This document shows positions 24,328 through 33,073 of a stretch of DNA of 33,911 bases, piece after piece. The notes below the pieces were generated by a model. The model was given only the letters and a program-made list of their open reading frames with translations. It had not been told where the DNA came from and made no database searches. The DNA comes from Ottowia thiooxydans DSM 14619. Its GTDB lineage: Bacteria > Pseudomonadota > Gammaproteobacteria > Burkholderiales > Burkholderiaceae_C. The stretch's first letter is position 1. The number at the start of each line of letters is the position of its first letter. The translations under genes and the position numbers were made by a program. The stretch is taken from the NCBI RefSeq assembly GCF_000422885.1, contig NZ_AUGX01000049.1, positions 1 to 33,911 of the forward strand. Reading direction: 5' to 3'.

Positions 24328-25482
24328 ATGAAAATTGCCCTGTATCACCCCTGGATTTATCTCAAAAGCGGCTTGGAGAGAACGATTCTCGAAATCGCCA
24401 AGCGCAGCCGCCATGAATGGGTGATTTACACCAGCCATTTTGATGCACAGGGAACTTATCCCGAGTTGAAAAACTACGGCGTTCGCGAGGTCAATCGTGT
24501 CTCTGTGCAGCGCAGTTATGGCGCTGTGCTAGGGGCCTCATGGCGAATTGCCAGCACCCAGCTGGATTTGTCTCAAGTTCAGGCCCTGGTGGTGTGTTGT
24601 GACGGCTTGGGCAGCTTCATCACCTTGCGGAACGCATCGCGCCCAATTGTGAACCTGTGTTTTACCCCGCTGCGTGCGGTCTACGATTTGGAATACCGGC
24701 AGCGTCATTTGGGTCGGCAAGGCGGGCGTCGTGGCCTGGCCTTGCTCTTGGAGGCCGCGTACAAAACGATCGACCGCTGGGTGTGGAAGCGTTACCAGCG
24801 GATTATTTGCATCAGCCAGACCGTCAAGGACAGGTCGCAGGCTGGCGGTTTGCTGGGCAGCCAGCCTGTGGATGTGATGTACCCGGGCATCGATGTGCAA
24901 GCGGTTCAGGCCAGCGACCGATTTGAAGAAATCTTCTTTATTCCGGGTCGCATCATGTGGACCAAGAACATTGAGTTGGGCATTGCCGCATTCTTGCAAT
25001 TTAAAAAAGTTACTGGCTCGCCTCACAGATTGGTGATTGCCGGCATGGTGGATGCCAAGAGTCAGTCCTATCTGAAAACCTTGCGTGACATGGCCGGCCA
25101 TGACCAGGGGGTGGAGTTCCACCTCTCACCCTCTGATGCGGAAATGCGCGACTATTACAACCGCTGCAGCGCGATGTTGTTCACAGCCTTCAACGAAGAT
25201 CTGGGATTAACGCCGATGGAAGCCATGGCCAGTGGCAAACCCGTGATTGCCGTGGATAAAGGGGGCCCGCAGGAAGTGGTTGAACACCAAGTGACGGGTT
25301 ATTTGGTTCCTGCTGACCCCAACAGTTTCGCCGTGACCATGGAGCTGCTGGTCTCAGACCCTCAAAAAATGCGACGCATGGGCGCGGCAGGCTTGGAGCG
25401 TGTGCAGCGCTTCGGCTGGGACTATTTTGTCAAGCAGCTGGACGATGTGCTGGACACCATGGGGGCAACCGCTGGCTCCTGA
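24328..25482 (+). CDS. Family 4 glycosyltransferase (GT-B)
   Basis: 384 residues, starting 5 bases after the previous stop. The N-terminus (KIALYHPWIYLKSGLERTIL) and C-terminal FFIPGRIMWTKNIELGIAAF, plus the E-x7-E motif EDLGLTPME (Glu290, Glu298) and AMASGKPVIAVDKGGPQEVV, place it in GT4, near the mannosyltransferase-like branch with NED preceding the motif. It is the last gene of the unbroken part of the plus-strand operon; an IS110 element follows and separates it from the third GT2 and the second dehydratase. Confidence 0.88.
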   Translation: MKIALYHPWIYLKSGLERTILEIAKRSRHEWVIYTSHFDAQGTYPELKNYGVREVNRVSVQRSYGAVLGASWRIASTQLDLSQVQALVVCCDGLGSFITLRNASRPIVNLCFTPLRAVYDLEYRQRHLGRQGGRRGLALLLEAAYKTIDRWVWKRYQRIICISQTVKDRSQAGGLLGSQPVDVMYPGIDVQAVQASDRFEEIFFIPGRIMWTKNIELGIAAFLQFKKVTGSPHRLVIAGMVDAKSQSYLKTLRDMAGHDQGVEFHLSPSDAEMRDYYNRCSAMLFTAFNEDLGLTPMEAMASGKPVIAVDKGGPQEVVEHQVTGYLVPADPNSFAVTMELLVSDPQKMRRMGAAGLERVQRFGWDYFVKQLDDVLDTMGATAGS

Positions 25483-25756
25483 AGTGAAGGGGCTGGCTCG
25501 GCAGATCTTTGTGAGGCGGGCCCAATCGCTTGTACTGTTGTGCAAAGAAGGTGGTGATTGATACGTCGAAATACATTTTGAAATCGATTCGTGTTTGTGT
25601 TTATTTGATATAAGTGTCTTCAAAGTGAATTTTCCAAGAGAAAACTGTGTTGCTGTCGGCGTGGGTTTCAATTCGCCGCTGGGTGCAATTCGGTTTATTG
25701 GGGCTATCTATGGCGACGTTGTCTCCCAGCGAGGCCGAGAGTGACCTTACCCCTGT
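25483..25756. other. Non-coding spacer before the IS110 element
   Basis: About 270 bases with no supported gene. The stretch 25560-25640 is unusually AT-rich (for example TTTGATATAAG) compared with the genes around it and may contain a promoter, but no well-spaced -35/-10 pair is evident. No terminator hairpin with a U-run is seen after the glycosyltransferase gene. Confidence 0.45.
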
Positions 25757-25867
25757 TTCGTGAATGAAAGGGACATCCCCGTCCCGAGTTGACCTCCGAG
25801 TGTGGTGGTCGACGGCAACCAAGTGCCATGATGGGGTATCAAATCTCATCAACTGACTCGAAAGGGG

Positions 25868-26893
25868 ATGCCCGTGACTATCGTAACCGTCGGAATCGAT
25901 TTGGCCAAAATGAGTTTCGCCGTTCACGGTGTGAACGAGGCGGGTAAGCCAGAGTTGGTCCGCCCGGATGTCAGACGAGGCAAGCTGCTTGAACTTATCG
26001 CCAGTCTGCCGCCGTGCCTGATCGGTATGGAGGCCTGCTCCGGCGCCCACCATTGGGCTCGCGAATTTCAAAAATTCGGGCACGCGGTGCGCATCATGGC
26101 TCCAAAATTCGTGGCGCCGTACCGCATGGGAGGCAAGCATGGCAAGAACGACGCCGCCGACGCCGCGGCGATCTGCGAGGCGGTCACGAGGCCAAACATG
26201 CGATTTGTGCCGATCAAGACCATTGAGCAACAAGGCAAGCTCTTCGTGCACCGGGCGCACCAGGGTTATGTCGCCGAGCGCACCGCGCTTATCAACCGTA
26301 TACGAGGTTTGCTCAGCGAAGTGGGTATCGTCTTGCCCCAGGCGTTCAAGGCGTTTCACCGGGGTGTGCACGAGGCGCTGGAGGATTTGCCGGGTTACTG
26401 CAACCAGGTCATAGGGGAGTTGATGAACGAACTCAGCCACATCCAGGAGCGCATTGCCCAAAGCGAACGGCAGATTCAACTGATGGCCAGGCAAGATGAG
26501 CAGCAAGCTCAGCGTTTGATGCAGTTGAGCGGCGTTGGGCCGGCCACGGCCAGCGCCATTGTCGCCAGCATCGGCAACGGGCACGACTTCAAGAATGGTC
26601 GCCAGTTCAGTGCCTGGCTCGGTCTGGTACCCAGGCAGAACAGTTCTGGTGGCAAAGTCAAGTTGAGTAGTATCACCAAGGCGGGGGATAACTTCTTACG
26701 TACGCTTTTGGTCCTGGGCGCCAGGTCAGTGCTAATGAATGCTGTCGGAAAGAACGACCCGGTCAGTCGATGGGCGTTGCAACTGAAGGAGCGTCGAGGC
26801 TACGGGCGCGCCGTGGTCGCTATCGCAGCCAAGAACGCACGCATGTGTTGGGCGGCGTTGAGTCTGCAAGATCAATTCAAAGTACCTACCTGA
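25868..26893 (+). CDS. IS110-family transposase
   Basis: 341 residues and complete. The N-terminal RuvC-like DEDD domain opens VTVGIDLAKMSFAVHGV and continues GMEACSGAHHWAREF, APKFVAPYRMGGKHGKNDAADA (third and fourth acidic residues) and ends at NRIRGLLSEVG. After a helical linker (about 180-215) the C-terminal transposase_20 domain has LMQLSGVGPATASAIVA, AWLGLVPRQNSSGGK and the serine region SSITKAGDNFLRTLLV. The enzyme excises and inserts the element through a circular form. AAAGGGG touches the ATG at 25868; a GTG two codons downstream (25874) has better spacing and may be the true start. It is transcribed toward the GT2 and gmd genes. Confidence 0.93.
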   Translation: MPVTIVTVGIDLAKMSFAVHGVNEAGKPELVRPDVRRGKLLELIASLPPCLIGMEACSGAHHWAREFQKFGHAVRIMAPKFVAPYRMGGKHGKNDAADAAAICEAVTRPNMRFVPIKTIEQQGKLFVHRAHQGYVAERTALINRIRGLLSEVGIVLPQAFKAFHRGVHEALEDLPGYCNQVIGELMNELSHIQERIAQSERQIQLMARQDEQQAQRLMQLSGVGPATASAIVASIGNGHDFKNGRQFSAWLGLVPRQNSSGGKVKLSSITKAGDNFLRTLLVLGARSVLMNAVGKNDPVSRWALQLKERRGYGRAVVAIAAKNARMCWAALSLQDQFKVPT

Positions 26894-26925
26894 GCCTAGC
26901 TCAGGTAGGGTAGTTCAGAACTACC
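26885..26925 (+). ncRNA. Two tandem hairpins in the IS110 3' non-coding region, possible bridge/seekRNA or stop-proximal structure
   Basis: CCTACCTGAGC (26885-26895) pairs perfectly over 11 bases with 26899-26909 around the 3-base loop CTA; the transposase stop codon lies inside the stem. It is followed directly by GGTAGTTC (26909-26916) pairing with GAACTACC (26918-26925). IS110-family elements encode a guide RNA in a non-coding end, and IS1111-type members do so downstream of the transposase. That these hairpins belong to such an RNA is an inference; a transcription-ending structure is the alternative, although no U-run follows. Confidence 0.4.
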
Positions 26926-27296
26926 ACCGTGTGATGAGCCACAGTTGATGATTTGAAGGTTTGGACCTGCGCCGGAGAGTACTCGATAAGAGCTAGTGAC
27001 TATCCGTCCGTAATGGCGGGTGTCAGATTCGTGAATGGAGTCTTTGGCGCGCGTCTTTCATCAGGGGCCGCTGCACAGCGCAGCATCAATGCCCGTTTAT
27101 AGGCACGCCGTCCGCAACCTTTCATCGTCGCTGAAAAACATCGCACAAAGACGGCAGTTTGCCTATTGTGTCCAGGGGGATGTCCTTATAGAGTTCTTAG
27201 CTCAACGATTACGCAGCCTTTTTTCGCTGTGCCTCGTACTAGCGCCGGTCAAGCTACATCGGGCTGAGATAGCCTAGGTAAGATAACATTGCGCAC

Positions 27297-28292
27297 ATGA
27301 ACATGTTACGTGTGTCCGTTGTGATCTCTGTGCAGAACCGTTCTGCCATGCTGCTGGATTGCTTGCGTGGATTGGCGGCGCAAACCTTAGCGAGAGACCA
27401 GTTCGAGGTGGTTGTGATCGACAACTGCTCGACGCAAGATTTAAGCCCAGTGATTGAGCAGGCTCGGCAAACCTGGAGCCTGCAAATTCAAACCGCCAGA
27501 ACCTCACAAGACCGAGGGCCTGCCCCGGCGCGTAATCTGGGCGTCCAAATGGCTAAGGGGGCGATCATTGCGTTTACTGACAGCGACTGCCGCCCAGTCC
27601 CCGAATGGTTGGCTCGAGGATTGGTGGCATTTGATGATCCGGCGGTAGCGTTGGTCAGTGGGCCCGTGTTGCCCAAGCCTGAGCAGACCGCCAGCTTTAC
27701 CGCCAAACTTAGTTTCGTCACGGTCACAGAACACCCGACCTTCCCGACGGCCAACCTCATGGTCAAGCGCGAGGCTTTTTTGGCGCAAGGCGGGTTCGAC
27801 ATCAGCTTGAGTTTTCGCGATCCGCTGAACCGGGCGACTGAATGCGCCGACACGGATTTGGCGTGGCGTGTCATCAAAGCGGGTCATCAGCGCCGGTTCA
27901 TTCCTGAGGCGGTGATGCATCATGAGCTGGAGGAGCAAGGGTTGCTGTTGTGGTTGTTGGAGCCCACTCGGTTGTTTCTGCTGCCCGAGTTGGTTAGACG
28001 CCATCCTGAGTTGCGACAGTCCTTGTTGACGGCGGGGCTCTTCTTTTATCCGCGTGGCTTCTTGTTGTATCTGAGCTTGATGCTGTGCGCCGCAGTACTG
28101 CTGTGGAAACCCGAACTTCTATGGGCGTTGCCCATCGGGATTTTGTTACGCGGCCTGATTCGCACCAAATCCCTCAACCCTCTGATGCTCTTGCGGTTTT
28201 GTGCGCGTGCGCCGCTGCATGTGCTGAAACTAATGGTCATGAATCTGGCATTGTTGTACGGTAGTGTGCGCTTCCGTAGCTTGGTGCTCTAA
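27297..28292 (+). CDS. Family 2 glycosyltransferase
   Basis: 331 residues with LRVSVVISVQNRSAMLLDCL, VVIDNCSTQD, GPAPARNLGVQMAKG, the DXD-like TDSDCRPVPEW and the acceptor motif ECADTDLAWRV. Near the C-terminus there are two hydrophobic segments (LLYLSLMLCAAVLLW and ALPIGILLRGL), so it is probably membrane-attached. The motif order and the hydrophobic tail match the GT2 at 22266-23252. It lies between the IS110 element and gmd, and was presumably part of the same operon before the insertion; its present promoter is unclear. An ATG two codons downstream (27303) is an equally good start. Confidence 0.87.
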   Translation: MNMLRVSVVISVQNRSAMLLDCLRGLAAQTLARDQFEVVVIDNCSTQDLSPVIEQARQTWSLQIQTARTSQDRGPAPARNLGVQMAKGAIIAFTDSDCRPVPEWLARGLVAFDDPAVALVSGPVLPKPEQTASFTAKLSFVTVTEHPTFPTANLMVKREAFLAQGGFDISLSFRDPLNRATECADTDLAWRVIKAGHQRRFIPEAVMHHELEEQGLLLWLLEPTRLFLLPELVRRHPELRQSLLTAGLFFYPRGFLLYLSLMLCAAVLLWKPELLWALPIGILLRGLIRTKSLNPLMLLRFCARAPLHVLKLMVMNLALLYGSVRFRSLVL

Positions 28293-28344
28293 CCGCGATC
28301 ATCCCGCCCGATTGATGTTTGATTCCTACTCCTAAAGGCTCGCT

Positions 28345-29457
28345 GTGTCCATGGCACAAAAAAAAGCTCTCGTCACCGGCATTACAGGTCAAGACGGCTC
28401 CTATTTGGCTGAGCTGTTACTTTCGAAGGGCTATGAAGTGCATGGCATCATGCGCCGTTCGTCGTGTCCCACTGTGCAACGTGTTGAACATCTCACGGCC
28501 CACGGTGCTCAAGCCCACGAAGGTTTTTTTTTGCAATATGGGGACTTGTGCGATTCGTCCAACCTCACGCGTCTGATGCAACAGGTCCAGCCCGACGAGG
28601 TATACAACTTGGGCGCGCAGTCTGATGTCGCCGTGAGTTTTGATCAGCCCGAATACACCGCTGATGCCGATGGCACAGGCACCTTGCGTTTGCTAGAGGC
28701 GATTCGTCTGCTGGGCTTGCAAGACAAGACTCGCTTTTACCAAGCGTCGACCTCTGAGCTTTATGGCTTGGTGCAGGAGGTGCCGCAGACCGAAACCACG
28801 CCGTTTCATCCGCGCAGCCCTTATGCCGTGGCCAAGTTGTATGCCTACTGGATCACGGTGAATTACCGTGAGGCTTATGGCATTTATGCCTGCAATGGCA
28901 TCTTGTTCAACCATGAGTCACCACGCCGGGGCGAAAACTTCGTCACGCGAAAAATCACTCGCGGGCTGTGCCAGGTGGCCTACGGGCATCAACCGTACTT
29001 GTCTATGGGCAATATGGATTCATTGCGGGATTGGGGTCATGCCAAAGACTACGTGCGCATGCAGTGGATGATGCTGCAGCAGAACCAGGCGGAAGACTTC
29101 GTGATTGCAACCGGCAAGCAAATTTCAGTGCGCGATTTTGTGCGCATGACGGCCGCAGAGTTGGGCTTGACCTTGGAGTTTGTGGGCCACGGCGTTGACG
29201 AAACGGCGGTGGTCTCTCGCATCGAAGGCGATAAAGCCCCAGTGCTAAAAGTCGGGGACGTGGTGGTGCGCGTCGATCCGAAGTTCTTCCGCCCTGCAGA
29301 GGTCAGTTCGTTATTGGGAAATCCCACCAAAGCGAAAACCAAGTTGGGATGGGAGCCGCAAATCACCGTTCAAGATATGTGCGCTGAGATGGTCGCCCAT
29401 GACTTGGAGTTGTCACGTGCGCAAACCCTGCTGCGAAACCAGGCGGTGAAGCGCTGA
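28345..29457 (+). CDS. gmd: GDP-mannose 4,6-dehydratase
   Basis: 370 residues, close to the canonical length. [20 protein letters not shown] is the GMD start, with NADP-binding GxxGxxG. Catalytic residues are ASTSELYG (Ser135/Thr136), and [11 protein letters not shown] (Tyr160, Lys164, counting from the GTG). [20 protein letters not shown] and [16 protein letters not shown] complete the family pattern. It converts GDP-D-mannose to GDP-4-keto-6-deoxy-D-mannose, the precursor of GDP-fucose, GDP-rhamnose, GDP-perosamine and others. AAAGG lies 6 bases before a GTG at 28345 and 12 before an ATG at 28351, so either may start the protein. No partner reductase, epimerase/reductase or perosamine synthase lies in this window. 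Confidence 0.93.
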   Translation: MSMAQKKALVTGITGQDGSYLAELLLSKGYEVHGIMRRSSCPTVQRVEHLTAHGAQAHEGFFLQYGDLCDSSNLTRLMQQVQPDEVYNLGAQSDVAVSFDQPEYTADADGTGTLRLLEAIRLLGLQDKTRFYQASTSELYGLVQEVPQTETTPFHPRSPYAVAKLYAYWITVNYREAYGIYACNGILFNHESPRRGENFVTRKITRGLCQVAYGHQPYLSMGNMDSLRDWGHAKDYVRMQWMMLQQNQAEDFVIATGKQISVRDFVRMTAAELGLTLEFVGHGVDETAVVSRIEGDKAPVLKVGDVVVRVDPKFFRPAEVSSLLGNPTKAKTKLGWEPQITVQDMCAEMVAHDLELSRAQTLLRNQAVKR

Positions 29458-29517
29458 ACAACGCTCTAGAAGGCAGTTGAAAAAATGCACATTCGGCTGG
29501 TGCTGCCCAACAAATTA

Positions 29518-30344
29518 GGGCGTGTTAACACTAATGGACAGGCGGCGAATCCGAGCTAATACTCGCTTGCATGGAAATCACGCCTGAGCAGTTTGCACGC
29601 ATTGAACATTGCCTTCCTACCCAGCGTGGCAATGTCAGCATGACCAATCTCCAGATAGTCAATGCGATGCTGTACGTGGCCGAACACGGCTGCAAATGGA
29701 GGGGACTGCCCAAGCGGTTTGGCAATTGGCACACCATCTACACACGCATGCGCCGCTGGGAGAAAGCCGGTGTGCTGGACAGGATGTTTCAGGAGTTGCA
29801 GCGCGAGCAGGTGGTGCGCATTCGCATTGAAGCCGTTTCACTGGACTCCACCAGCATCAAGGTGCATCCCGATGGAACGGGCGCGTTAAAAAAAACGGAC
29901 CGCAGGCCATCGGCAAGTCCCGAGGTGGATGGAACACCAAGGTTCATATGGTTGCCGCGGATGCTCGAACGGCCGTGACTTTCGGTCTGTCTCCAGGGCA
30001 GGCTCATGATGCTCCTGAGGGCAGACGGTTGCTGCAGAGCCTGGGGCCGACGAATCGCCCCATTCATCTGCTCATGGACCGGGCATACGAAGGCAATGAG
30101 ACACGCCAACTGGCTTTGGACTTGGGCTTCGTACCAGTGGTGCCGCCAACCAGGACGCGCCTTGACCCGTGGGAATACGACCGTGAGATGTACAAACGCC
30201 GCAACGAGGTCGAGCGGCTGTTTCGACGACTGAAGGGCTACCGCCGCATCTTCTCCAGATTCGAGAAGCTCGATGCCATGTTTCTCGGCTTCCTCAGCTT
30301 TGTGCTGGTCGCGGACGGACTTCGTGGTTTGTGTTAACAGGCCC
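29518..30344 (+). mobile_element. IS5-family element (IS427-like), intact ends
   Basis: Terminal inverted repeats are visible: GGGCGTGTTAACAC begins at 29518, and the right end read inward is GGGCCTGTTAACAC from 30344. Both ends are flanked by TA (29516-29517 and 30345-30346), a 2-bp target duplication as expected for this group. The 827-bp element carries one transposase split in two frames. It inserted about 60 bases after gmd, at the right edge of the biosynthetic genes. Confidence 0.88.
29571..30337 (+). CDS. IS5-family transposase made by -1 frameshift (orfA/orfB)
   Basis: The first frame (from 29571) encodes a DUF4096-type N-terminal domain (EQFARIEHCLPTQRGN, LRGLP-like KWRGLPKRFGNWHTIYTR) and the first catalytic Asp in LDSTSIKVHPDG. 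A run of eight A residues at 29888-29895 is the slippery site. A -1 shift leads into KNGPQAIGKSRGGWNTKVHM, then the second Asp (LLMDRAYEG) and the Glu of the DDE triad (RRNEVERLFRRLKGYR), ending at 30337. Without the shift the first frame stops at 29978 with about 25 unrelated residues. The frame pair is the normal programmed arrangement of this IS group, not decay. Confidence 0.88.
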
Positions 30345-30522
30345 TAGATGGTTCAGTCCGACCTGGCGCGCCTTCCGTGCGACTTCGGCCGCTACAGCGG
30401 CCTGTTTGCAGTCCATTGCGGGCGCACCTATCCACAACCTCACGCAATAGTAAGCGCACGGCGCACCCATGTTGACCGTCGCCGACAGCCCCGTCTGACG
30501 ATCAGATGTCAGATTGTTGGCG

Positions 30523-30564
30523 CCAATTCAAAATTGACCACCTGTGCCAACTGAATTTTGACCA
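30523..30564. repeat. Tandem 18-bp imperfect repeats at IS21 end
   Basis: CCAATTCAAAATTGACCA (30523-30540) and CCAACTGAATTTTGACCA (30547-30564) agree at 14 of 18 positions with a 24-bp period. Repeated subterminal motifs of this kind are transposase binding sites in IS21-family ends. Confidence 0.65.
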
Positions 30565-30643
30565 GGGATCGAAGGCCGGGTTTGTGGTGCCCGGCTGTGG
30601 ATAAGTGTAGTGTGCTGGTGGGTGTTGGTGCTCCTGTGAATGC

Positions 30644-31369
30644 TCAGAACGGGTCACTGCTTGGGTTGTCGATGGTGGTGTCAGCGAGCTGCTTCTTTGC
30701 CAACTCCCTGGCTTTGCCCTGCGCCTTGGTTCGCTTGGAGCTGTGCCGGAATCGGTAAGAGTCATTGCCCGTTTCAATGATGTGGCAATGGTGGGTGAGG
30801 CGGTCGAGCAAGGCCGTGGTCATCTTGGCATCTCCGAACACGCTGGACCACTCGGCAAACGCCAGGTTGGTGGTGATCAACACGCTGGTGTGCTCGTAGA
30901 GCTTGGAGAGCAGATGGAACAGCAAGGCGCCGCCCGACTGGCTGAAGGGCAAATACCCCAGTTCGTCCAGAATCACCAAGTCCATGTTCAACAGCGTCGC
31001 GGCCAAACGCCCCGCATTGCCCTGCGCCTTCTCCTGCTCCAGCGCATTGACCAGGTCCACCGTGGAGTAGAAGCGCACACGCCGGCCGTGTTGCGTGATG
31101 CCAGAAACCCCGAGCGCAATCGCCAAGTGGGTTTTGCCGGTTCCTGGGCCGCCGATCAGCACCACGTTGTGCGCCTGCTCAGCGAACGAGAGGTCCGCCA
31201 ACTGCTTGATCAAGGTCTGGTCCACGGCCGTACCCTCGAAGTCAAAGCCCGCCAGATCGCGATGCAGCGGGAAGCGAGCGGACTTCATCTGGTGGGCCAC
31301 CGAGCGCATGTGGCGCTCCACATGTTCGGCCCGTAACAGGTGCTCCACCAACCAGCGTGAGGCCTGCAT
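30644..31369 (-). CDS. istB: IstB-like ATPase of IS21 family, 5' end interrupted by IS66
   Basis: 241 residues from the first remaining ATG. The AAA+ core has Walker [10 protein letters not shown] (Lys79), Walker [14 protein letters not shown], and the sensor-like [16 protein letters not shown]; the end is basic. IstB is the ATP-dependent target-selection helper of the IstA transposase. The same frame continues upstream as [12 protein letters not shown] directly to the IS66 boundary, matching the N-terminus of homologues, so the IS66 insertion removed only the first few codons. The protein could still be made from the internal ATG, but without nearby istA the element cannot move by itself unless istA lies intact beyond the window. 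Confidence 0.87.
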   Translation of the reverse strand: MQASRWLVEHLLRAEHVERHMRSVAHQMKSARFPLHRDLAGFDFEGTAVDQTLIKQLADLSFAEQAHNVVLIGGPGTGKTHLAIALGVSGITQHGRRVRFYSTVDLVNALEQEKAQGNAGRLAATLLNMDLVILDELGYLPFSQSGGALLFHLLSKLYEHTSVLITTNLAFAEWSSVFGDAKMTTALLDRLTHHCHIIETGNDSYRFRHSSKRTKAQGKARELAKKQLADTTIDNPSSDPF

Positions 31370-31403
31370 CCCGACACCGTCACCCTGGGCTTCCAGTTCG
31401 ACC

Positions 31404-31430
31404 GTAAGCGGTCAATAAACCCCGCCCTTG
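31404..31430. repeat. IS66 terminal inverted repeat, left copy
   Basis: 27 bases starting GTAAGCGGTC, exact reverse complement of 33884-33910. The IR match ends sharply after CCCTTG; beyond it the two ends differ. Confidence 0.93.
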
Positions 31431-31461
31431 TGCTGTTTGAGGGATGTGTACCGTGCGCGGT

Positions 31462-33045
31462 TCACGGTGCGCCGAGGACGATGTTCCAAGGCAGAAGGGC
31501 TTCATAGTCATCGACGGTCTGGGCCAATGGAAGCTTCTTGAACAGCGCGGCGAGGTAACGGGAGGGCTCAATGTTGTTGGCCTTGGCCGTCTCGATGAGC
31601 GAGTACAGATTGGCGCTGGCATTGGCGCCCCCCACCGTGTCGGCGAACAACCAGGAGCGCCGCCCCACCACGAAGGGCCGGATGGCGTTCTCCACCGGGT
31701 TGGAATCGAGTGGCCAGGCGCCGTTGTCCAGGAACCGAATGAGCTTGGGCCACTGCCCGTGCAAGTAGTGCAGTGCCTCGCCCAGCAGACTTGAGGGAGT
31801 CACGCTGTGCAAGTTCGCGAGAAGCAAGCGTTCGATCTCTCGCACGACAGGGGCGCTGTAGCGCGAGCGCAGGCGTAACCGACGTGCAGGCTTCCAATCC
31901 CGGGCCAGTGACTCCGCCCGGTATAGCTTGCCGATGAGTTGCACGAAACGGGTGGCAACCTGATCGGGCGAACGCGCCGCCTTCGGTATGGCCTCCTCTG
32001 CCTTGATGAAAGGTCGACGTGCGTGCACCCAACACCCCAGATGCGTCAATCCATGGTCTGCGGCGATGCCGTCATAGACTTGGTAACCATCGCTCACGAG
32101 CGTGGTTCCAGGCCGGATACCCGCATACAGCTTCTTGGCATGCACCTCACCTCGGCCTGGGGCATAGGCGAACAGCCGCACCGGTGGCCCGGTGCCGGGG
32201 CCATTCATCTGCGCCCACATGTAGCTTTTGGTCTGCGCCTTGCGACCGGGCTCCTTGAGCACCTGGACCGTGGTCTCGTCGCCATAGATCAGGTCCGAGT
32301 CGAGCAGGTGGTCGCGCAGCAGATTGATCACGGGTTGCACGGCCTGGCCGATGCGCACAACGCCGGCGGCCAGGGTGTTGCTCGCGATATCGCCGCCAAA
32401 GCGGCGCAGCAACGCGGCCGTGCGGTACAGCGGCATGCCGAACTGGTACTTGCCGGTGATGACCCAGGCCTGCGCAGCTTCAGTGAGTAGCCCGCGCGGG
32501 ATGACGCGCGCCGGCGTCGGTGCGACCTTCAAACTCTGATCGCAGCAAGGACAGGCGTACTTGATACGGTGGTGCTGCAGAACGCGCACCTGTTCGGGGA
32601 TGACGTCGAGTTGCTCACTGACCTCCGCGCCAATCTCCACCAGCGTGTGCCCATCATGGGCGCACACGCGCTCGGCCTCGGGCAACTCGTGACGCACGAC
32701 CTCACGTGGCAGTGCGGGGTCCAGCGGCTTGCGCCCACGCTTCTTGCGCTGGTGGCCTGCCACCGGTGTCGATGCCTCTTCATCGGTCTGTGCCGGCAGC
32801 GTCTGCACGGTGGGCGCGAGTGCCTCGGCCTCGTTGAGAAACAAGTCCTTCTGGTCGGTGCTGCGCGCCTCACTCTTGGCGGCGAACAGTTGGCGTTGAA
32901 ACGCTTTGAGCCGCTCCAGCGCCAAATCCCGCTCGGTGGTGGCCACCCGCAGCGCGCCGGCAAGCGCATCACGTTCGGCGATGAGGGCGCTCAGTTCTTC
33001 AGCGGTGATGGAGACAAGCGATGACACGCCAACTTGGATCTGCAT
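31462..33045 (-). CDS. tnpC: IS66 transposase TnpC
   Basis: 527 residues and full length. An N-terminal leucine-rich coiled coil (about 13-55, ALIAERDALAGALRVATTER) is followed by the IS66 zinc-binding domain (CPCCDQSL, about 165) and the DDE core: the first Asp in LIYGDETTVQVL, the second in LVSDGYQVYDG, HLGCWVHARRPF, then the Glu in DSNPVENAIRPFVVGRRSW, with the C-terminal IS66 extension YEALLPWNIV. It is the catalytic protein of the element. It lies 28 bases after tnpB. No frameshift or stop is present, so it appears functional. Confidence 0.94.
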   Translation of the reverse strand: MQIQVGVSSLVSITAEELSALIAERDALAGALRVATTERDLALERLKAFQRQLFAAKSEARSTDQKDLFLNEAEALAPTVQTLPAQTDEEASTPVAGHQRKKRGRKPLDPALPREVVRHELPEAERVCAHDGHTLVEIGAEVSEQLDVIPEQVRVLQHHRIKYACPCCDQSLKVAPTPARVIPRGLLTEAAQAWVITGKYQFGMPLYRTAALLRRFGGDIASNTLAAGVVRIGQAVQPVINLLRDHLLDSDLIYGDETTVQVLKEPGRKAQTKSYMWAQMNGPGTGPPVRLFAYAPGRGEVHAKKLYAGIRPGTTLVSDGYQVYDGIAADHGLTHLGCWVHARRPFIKAEEAIPKAARSPDQVATRFVQLIGKLYRAESLARDWKPARRLRLRSRYSAPVVREIERLLLANLHSVTPSSLLGEALHYLHGQWPKLIRFLDNGAWPLDSNPVENAIRPFVVGRRSWLFADTVGGANASANLYSLIETAKANNIEPSRYLAALFKKLPLAQTVDDYEALLPWNIVLGAP

Positions 33046-33073
33046 GCCCCATCATCGTTCCTTCACCATTGGG

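Larger units (their letters stand above)
25757..27037 (+). mobile_element. IS110-family insertion sequence, apparently intact
   Basis: The element contains a full-length IS110 transposase. Boundaries are proposed from a perfect 10-bp direct repeat, TTCGTGAATG, at 25757-25766 and 27028-27037. This gives an element of about 1.27 kb, a normal size. Just inside the left copy is GGGACATCCCCG, and just inside the right copy, on the other strand, is TGACACCCGCC, a weak subterminal inverted match such as IS1111-type elements carry. The 3' non-coding part holds two strong adjacent hairpins. The exact ends are an inference. Confidence 0.6.
30507..31403 (-). mobile_element. IS21-family element, istB end only, cut by IS66
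   Basis: The right end is proposed at 30507, where TGTCAGATTGTTGGCGCC begins with the TG typical of IS21 ends, followed by two imperfect 18-bp repeats. It contains istB and runs up to the junction with the IS66 element at 31403/31404. istA and the other end must lie beyond the right edge of the window, on the far side of the IS66 insertion. About 160 bases between the IS5 element and this end (30347-30506) hold no supported gene but include a hairpin (GGCCGCT / AGCGGCC near 30400). Confidence 0.7.

Noticed and set aside
25601-26584. A 327-codon frame antisense to the IS110 transposase
   Set aside because: It is the complementary-strand shadow of a fully recognisable transposase in GC-rich DNA and resembles no protein family.
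27035-27277. An 80-codon frame after the IS110 element (contains LKNIAQRRQFAYCVQGDVLI)
   Set aside because: It has no ribosome binding site or known motif and begins inside the proposed IS end; it may be a scrap of older DNA.
29571-30337. Treating the IS5-family transposase as a pseudogene because of its frame change
   Set aside because: The shift lies exactly on an eight-A slippery run, and both halves keep the full set of DDE motifs with intact ends, which is the normal programmed frameshift layout.
30348-30554. A 68-codon frame between the IS5 and IS21 elements
   Set aside because: It runs across the IS21 end and its repeats, so it is not a conserved gene.
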